DNA of 64,000 bases. It comes from Pardosa pseudoannulata. Taxonomy: Eukaryota > Arthropoda > Arachnida > Araneae > Lycosidae. Location: NCBI GenBank assembly GCA_032207245.1, contig CM063501.1, positions 54,401,893 through 54,465,892 on the forward strand, read 5' to 3'. How positions within the stretch are numbered: position 1 is the stretch's first letter; each line of letters opens with the position of its first letter. Positions 59,990-64,000 of this stretch are shown here, piece after piece. A program made the position numbers and the translations under genes. Under the pieces are notes generated by a model, which did no database searches, was not told where the DNA came from, and saw only the letters and a list, made by a program, of their open reading frames with translations.

Positions 59990-61400
59990 CCTATGGATAT
60001 TGTAAGAGTATTGTAAAAATTCTATTGAGATTTTCTATTCGGGAATTATTGCAAAACTTTGGTGGTATAATTGGCAGTTTACTGGTTTACCAGTATTACA
60101 AAGCGTGATATTTATGTGTTTTGGGGTTCTTTTGTATCCTTCAAGCATCGTGAGATGTTTGACGGAAAAAGAAAAGTAGATTACTTTTAAGAACAAATAC
60201 TTTAAATTTCATTTTCTATTTGAGAATTATCATTAGTCATTTGATGAAATAATAGGCAGTTTACTTATTTACCTGAGCTATAATCCCTGATACTTATCTG
60301 TTTGGGAGTCCTTTTTTATCCATCACCATGCTTGACGGAAAAAGAAAAGTGGATTACTTTAGAGAACAAAAAATTTAAATTTCATCTTCTACTTGAGAAT
60401 TATCATTAAGTATTTGATGAAATAATAGGCAGTTTACTAATTTACCTGGGTTATAATCCCTGATATTTTGTGTTTTGTATTTTTTTTGTGATCCCTCCCG
60501 ATGCTTGACAGAAAATATAGACTCCCTTCTAATATAAAAACTTCAAGTGCCAATCTTCTGTTTGAGGACTATCCATAAACAAATTATGTCATAATTGGTA
60601 GTTTACTAGTTACCGCCTTTGCAACAGCCTATGTATTTTGAGGGGCTTTTGTATCCTTCATGGCACTTGACGGAAAGTGAAAAATTAGACTGCCTCCGAA
60701 ATTACAAACTTTGAACTTCCTCTTCAGTTTGATAATTATCATTAATCATTTGATGATATAATTGGCAGTATACAAATTTATTGATGTTATAAACGCTGGT
60801 ACATATGTATTTTTGGGTCCATTTGTAGTCCTCATAACGCTTGACGGAAAGTGGAAAATGTAGAATCCCTTCAAAAATATAAACTTGGAATGTAGATCTT
60901 TTGTTTGGGAACTATCCATGCACATTTTGTGGAATAATTGACAATTTCCTGGTTTACGAATATTATAAACTCTTCTTCTCATGGGATTCGGGATTCTTTT
61001 GTAGGCCTCTCATGATGTTTCAAGGATGTTAGAAAATGTTGACTCCTTTAAAAATAAAAACTTCAACTGCAGACCTTCTATTTGGGAACTATCCGTGAGC
61101 TTTCTAGGAACTGATTTATTGATAATATAAACCCTGACTTTAAAGTGCTTTTTTTTTCTTTTCACACTCGTGATGTCTGACTGAAAGTGGACGATGTAGA
61201 CTCCATTCGGAAACGAAAACTTCAAATGTAGATCTACTATTTGGGAACTACTCGTAAACAATTATGATTTCTGGTATACCGGTATTACAAACTCTGATTC
61301 TTATCTCGTTTGTGGCTCTTTTGTAGCCCTCATGATGCTTGACGGAAAGTGGAAAAAAGTTCTTTAAAAAAAGATGTGAAACGTTTATAATTCAGCCTAT
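59990..61400. repeat. tandem array, eight ~158-178 bp diverged units
   Basis: GATGCTTGACGGAAAGTGGA or a variant recurs near 60156, 60329, 60502, 60664, 60838, 61016, 61174 and 61336. Other landmarks are TATTTGGGAACTATC and ATAATTGGCAGTTTAC. Divergence is high. Weaker echoes (CTGATGGAAAAGTAAAAGTG near 61592, GACTGAAAGAAAGC near 61905) suggest the array once went on to about 61930. Confidence 0.85.
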
Positions 61401-62559
61401 TTGGAGCTGTTCTTTCTAATTCACCAGGATAATAAAAGCATTTAGAAAATTGAGTAAATGAGTTCGTAATAAAACATTACTATTCTAATATTTGTTGGTA
61501 AAATGTATCCATTGACTTAAGAGTTTAAGTACCTATTTATAGCCTAGTGTTCTTCTCGATATCAATGCATTTTTTCCCGTGTGAAGCTTTGGCTGATGGA
61601 AAAGTAAAAGTGGACAAACTTAAAAGAGATGAAAAGTTGTGTTATTTTTTTTACGTTAAGCATTCTATCCTAATCTATTGAAAAAAAAACTATAATTGGA
61701 AATATTAATTCGTATTGGATAAGAATTTTAAATTTAAAAAATTACGTTAACATTTTCTAGTTAATTATCATCAATATAAGAATCATACAGTGTAATATTT
61801 ACTGATTAAAATAAAGACTTTGAATTTTGTAAATTTTAGATAACTTATTAAAAACCTATAATAGTTCTTGAATTTACGCATTTAGTTATTTTCGCATGTA
61901 GAGTTGACTGAAAGAAAGCTAAAGCAGATGCACTTCATATAGATAATAAATAATTACAATCCAGCTCATGTGGTGTTATTTTTGAAGTTTATTTATAACT
62001 GTATGAAGTTTATTTATAACATTTTATTCTAATTTAATGCAAAAATGTGTATAGTAAATTTTATAGTTCCTCTTGGATAGAACTTATATCTTTCAAAAAT
62101 TGAATCTATATTTTCTAGTTTAGCCATTCGGAACTTCTTTTAACCATAGGTCTCAGTCTCAATAGCCATCCTGTAATAAACAATAGACCATAGCTGTCCA
62201 AACCAAACAAAATGAATAAGTTTACTTTCAAATGCTTATTGTTTAAAATAAAGACTTTGACTTTTGTAGAGTTAAATCAGTCCTCAGAGTTTCATATCTT
62301 ACTTGAAGTTTTGTAATTTATTTATCTTAAGACATTCACGAAAATTATAATTATTGACTATTTTATTTAATATAGTTCTATTATAAAAGTGTGCATTATC
62401 GTTTAATAATGCATTCGCTTTTCAGCAAAAATAAATCATATATTTAAATTCACATATACTGTAATTTATGCATGCAATTTTTACTTCACAATACTAAAAG
62501 TATTTGATTTGTAAGCAGTTTATGTAATATATTAATATGTTTTGTATCGCACTGTTATG
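61401..62559. other. AT-rich stretch with faint echoes of the preceding array
   Basis: A short exact local duplication (GAAGTTTATTTATAAC, near 61985 and 62005). Nothing else recognised. Confidence 0.45.
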
Positions 62560-64000
62560 TGGAAAATAAGAAGAAAATTTCAAAAGAGTATTTTTCATAA
62601 ACTTTAAATTTTTATTATTTTTATTCAAAAATTCTATTTTTTATGAACAGATATGCACTTTTAGATAAGCACACTATTTTAAGATGTACTGGATCTCATT
62701 GTCATGCAGAAAAATAATAAACCATTTTCGAAAGATGATCTTTTTATAAGATTTGTGTTTTTTTATCTCCTTTATTCAAAAATTCTATTTTTCTCCAAGT
62801 ACTATAAACAGATATACCATTTTAAATAAGAATAATATATAAGGATGTAGTTGACCTCATTGTCATTCAGGTAATAATAAGCAATTTTAGAAAGATGATA
62901 ACTTTATAAGCTTTGATTTTTTTATCGTCTTTATGCAGTCTCTATTTTCCTATGAATAGTGTATAAGCAAATGTATACATTTAGTCCCAATTTATTTAGA
63001 TTACCAAATCTCATTGCCTTGTAGAAAAAATAAACAATTTTTGAAAGATAATCGTTTTGTAAGCTTTGTTTTTAATCACTTTTTGTACAAAATCTCTATT
63101 TTTCAATGAATAGTTTGAACAGATGTATACTTTAAATAGCCTGAATTCATTAAGTTTACTGAATATCATTGTCTTACAGGAAATAATAAACAATTTTTGA
63201 AAGATGATCGTTTTATAGGCTTTCTTCTTAATAACTTTTATACAAAATCTCTAATTTCCCCTGAACGGTAGAACAGATGTATACATTTAAACAGCCTGAA
63301 TTCATTAAATTACCGAATTTTATTGTTTCCAGGAAATAATAAGTAATTTTTGAAAGATGATCGTTTTATAAGCATTGTTTTTAATCCTTCTATTTAAAAT
63401 CTCTATTTTCCTATGAATAGTATGAACGTATATTTTCTTTTAACTAGCCAGAATTCATTAAGATTTACGTATCTCATTATCTTCCAGGAAATAAGAAGTA
63501 ACTTTTGAAATGATGATCATTTTATAAGCTTTGTTTTAATCATTTATATACAAAATCTCTATTTTCTTCTGAGCATTAAAACAGATGAATACTTTTAAAT
63601 AGCCTAAATTCATTAAGCTAACCGAATCTCATTGTCTTCCAGGAAACAATAAGTAACTTTTGAAAGTTGATAGTTTTATAAGATTTGTTTATAATCACTT
63701 TTATATAAAATCTCTATTTTTCTTTGAAAGTATAAAACAGATGAATACTTTTAAATAGCTTGAATTCATTAAGATTACCGAATCTCATTGTTTCCAGGAA
63801 ATAAGTAATTTTTGAATGATGATCATTTTATAAGCTTTTTTTTTAATCCTTTTATACAAAATCTTTATTTTTCTATGAATAATATGAACAGATGTATACT
63901 TTTAAATAGCCTGAATTCATTAACTTTACCGAATCTCATTGTCTTACAGGAAATAATAAACAATTTTGAAAGATGATCTTTTTATAAGCTTTTAAAAAAT
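62560..64000. repeat. tandem array, nine or more ~152-160 bp units, running off the window
   Basis: GAAAGATGATCGTTTTATAA or a variant recurs near 62730, 62890, 63043, 63200, 63352, 63508, 63662, 63814 and 63968. Other landmarks are CAAAATCTCTATTTTC, GAACAGATGTATACTTTTAA and AATCTCATTGTCTTCCAGGA. The array is cut by the window edge, so its full length is unknown. Confidence 0.93.

Overview
This is strongly AT-rich eukaryotic nuclear DNA without one recognisable intact host gene. tRNA-headed SINEs, TTAA-flanked piggyBac-like elements, Tigger/pogo and hAT fragments, LINE 3' ends and long TA microsatellites point to an animal, most likely an arthropod. The SINE types recall spider (chelicerate) genomes, but that placement is memory-based inference. 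No operons, bacterial genes, rRNA or true tRNA genes, or CRISPR arrays were seen.

Layout. 0-7 kb: a SINE, a piggyBac-like relic keeping the C-terminal Cys-rich part of its transposase, a foldback element, a microsatellite, and one or two further DNA elements. 7-14.4 kb: four tandem arrays, one of them lying inside a Tigger-like element with a transposase C-terminus. 15-17.4 kb: a ~550 bp segment in tandem, with a pogo-type element and a SINE nested in it. 18.7-25 kb: a 1 kb foldback element, an LTR-like repeat, a LINE end, a piggyBac-like MITE caught in a 1.2 kb duplication, and a two-level repeat. 25.7-27 kb: a broken gene of a conserved transposon-like family, interrupted by poly-A and (TA)n. 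28-33 kb: a 5 kb satellite with long and short unit forms. 36.6-43.3 kb: three satellites, two sharing one module. 46.8-50.7 kb: a dense nest of SINEs, a LINE end and two TTAA elements. 51.5-64 kb: four more satellites, a TTAA element, a (TA)n block about 480 bp long and a hAT remnant.

Tandem arrays and duplications cover roughly 28 kb by my approximate bounds, and most of the rest that can be identified is dead mobile DNA. The window is best read as a repeat-rich intergenic or heterochromatin-like region, or a long intron. Its main interest is in how transposon ends seeded or entered tandem arrays, and in a recurring architecture (TTAA target, CCC-type end, palindrome near an end) shared by several piggyBac-like families. 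Nearly all open reading frames in it are microsatellite or satellite artefacts; the few real protein signals are all from transposons and are broken.
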